A DNA stretch of 33,914 nucleotides, from positions 1 to 33,914 of the forward strand of contig MKUM01000015.1 in assembly GCA_001897825.1 (NCBI GenBank), read 5' to 3'. Both the position numbers and the translations under genes were made by a program. Of this stretch, positions 33,760 through 33,914 are shown in pieces. Source of the DNA: Candidatus Amoebophilus sp. 36-38. GTDB lineage: Bacteria > Bacteroidota > Bacteroidia > Cytophagales > Amoebophilaceae. The notes beneath the pieces are model-generated. The model had not been told where the DNA came from. It made no database searches and worked only from the letters and a program-made list of their open reading frames with translations. The first letter of the stretch is position 1; every line of letters starts with the position of its first letter.

Positions 33760-33914
33760 CTACTTATACTTTTTCTTCATCAAGGCAATAGAATTTTTAA
33801 TAAGTTCTTTCAGCTTATCTATATTTATGTCTGATAACCTCTTGATATACAGACAAGATTCACCCGTTTTGTATGTTCCCAATTCGGGGTCGTGAGAGAA
33901 TTCGGAATATAAAG
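33760..33914 (-). CDS. DUF1801 family protein, C-terminal part (runs off window)
   Basis: The frame enters from the right edge and ends at the TAG of 33760-33762. Its 51 visible residues (LYSEFSHDPELGTYKTGESC, then LYIKRLSDINIDKLKELIKN and SIALMKKKYK) match the C-terminal half of DUF1801 (YdhG-like) proteins, with the KTGxxCLYIKRLSD stretch typical of the family. Function is unknown. The gene's start lies outside the window. Confidence 0.75.
   Translation of the reverse strand, partial: LYSEFSHDPELGTYKTGESCLYIKRLSDINIDKLKELIKNSIALMKKKYK

Overview
The window looks like a piece of the chromosome of an intracellular Bacteroidota, most likely a member of the Amoebophilaceae (the 'Candidatus Amoebophilus' / Cardinium lineage of amoeba and arthropod symbionts). 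This is inferred from gene content and style; I could not run a search. The DNA is AT-rich and ribosome binding sites are weak. Several linkages and families are characteristic of Bacteroidota: rpmB-rpmG-DUF4295-ftsY, MerR-M23-alaS, DUF2851, and an OMP beta-barrel protein. These sit among eukaryotic-like host-interaction genes and many insertion sequence relics and short dispersed repeats.

Layout. 1-3100: a repeat copy, a TfoX-like protein, an M42 peptidase, tRNA-Leu(GAG) and a DUF2851 protein. 3100-4800: a gene relic, a RelE-type toxin-antitoxin pair and a DUF1697 protein. 4926-6464: the YifB/ComM-like AAA protein. 6528-10706: a mobile island. It holds an Rpn/YhgA-like nuclease gene broken into 5' and 3' remnants, an intact IS110-family recombinase with a structured leader (candidate bridge RNA), an F-box/GALA-type LRR lipoprotein, and the C-terminal relic of a Tn3-family transposase with its terminal repeat. 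10751-12842: tyrS and a tetrapyrrole-methylase-fold methyltransferase. 12900-15664: a terminator and two outer-membrane barrel candidates. 16025-16954: a DMT exporter. 17104-17310: a candidate structured RNA of unknown class. 17506-23243: MerR, an M23 peptidase, alaS and gatB. 23314-25313: a DUF6314 fragment, an IS5-family relic, a lipoprotein that resembles the mitochondrial carrier family, and a 44-residue lipoprotein ORF. 25653-27608: ftsY, DUF4295, rpmG and rpmB, transcribed leftward and invaded by repeats. 27750-33914: a small secreted ORF cut by a MITE, a serine hydrolase, YicC, an O-methyltransferase, an MltD-like lytic transglycosylase, PhoH and the end of a DUF1801 gene.

How it fits together. 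Most intact genes are housekeeping: translation (tyrS, alaS, gatB, L28, L33, tRNA), protein targeting (ftsY), RNA processing (YicC, PhoH) and cell-wall turnover (M23, MltD). The accessory layer is of two kinds. One is candidate host-directed secreted proteins: the F-box LRR protein, the carrier-like lipoprotein and the unknown barrel protein. The other is mobile DNA.

The most notable signals are: (1) the carrier-like lipoprotein; (2) the isolated structured RNA near 17.2 kb; (3) the paired hairpins upstream of the IS110 recombinase; (4) a MITE family with perfect 12-bp inverted ends and 3-bp target duplications, whose ends form the stop codons of neighbouring genes; and (5) a palindrome family with compensatory base changes, sometimes nested inside the MITE.
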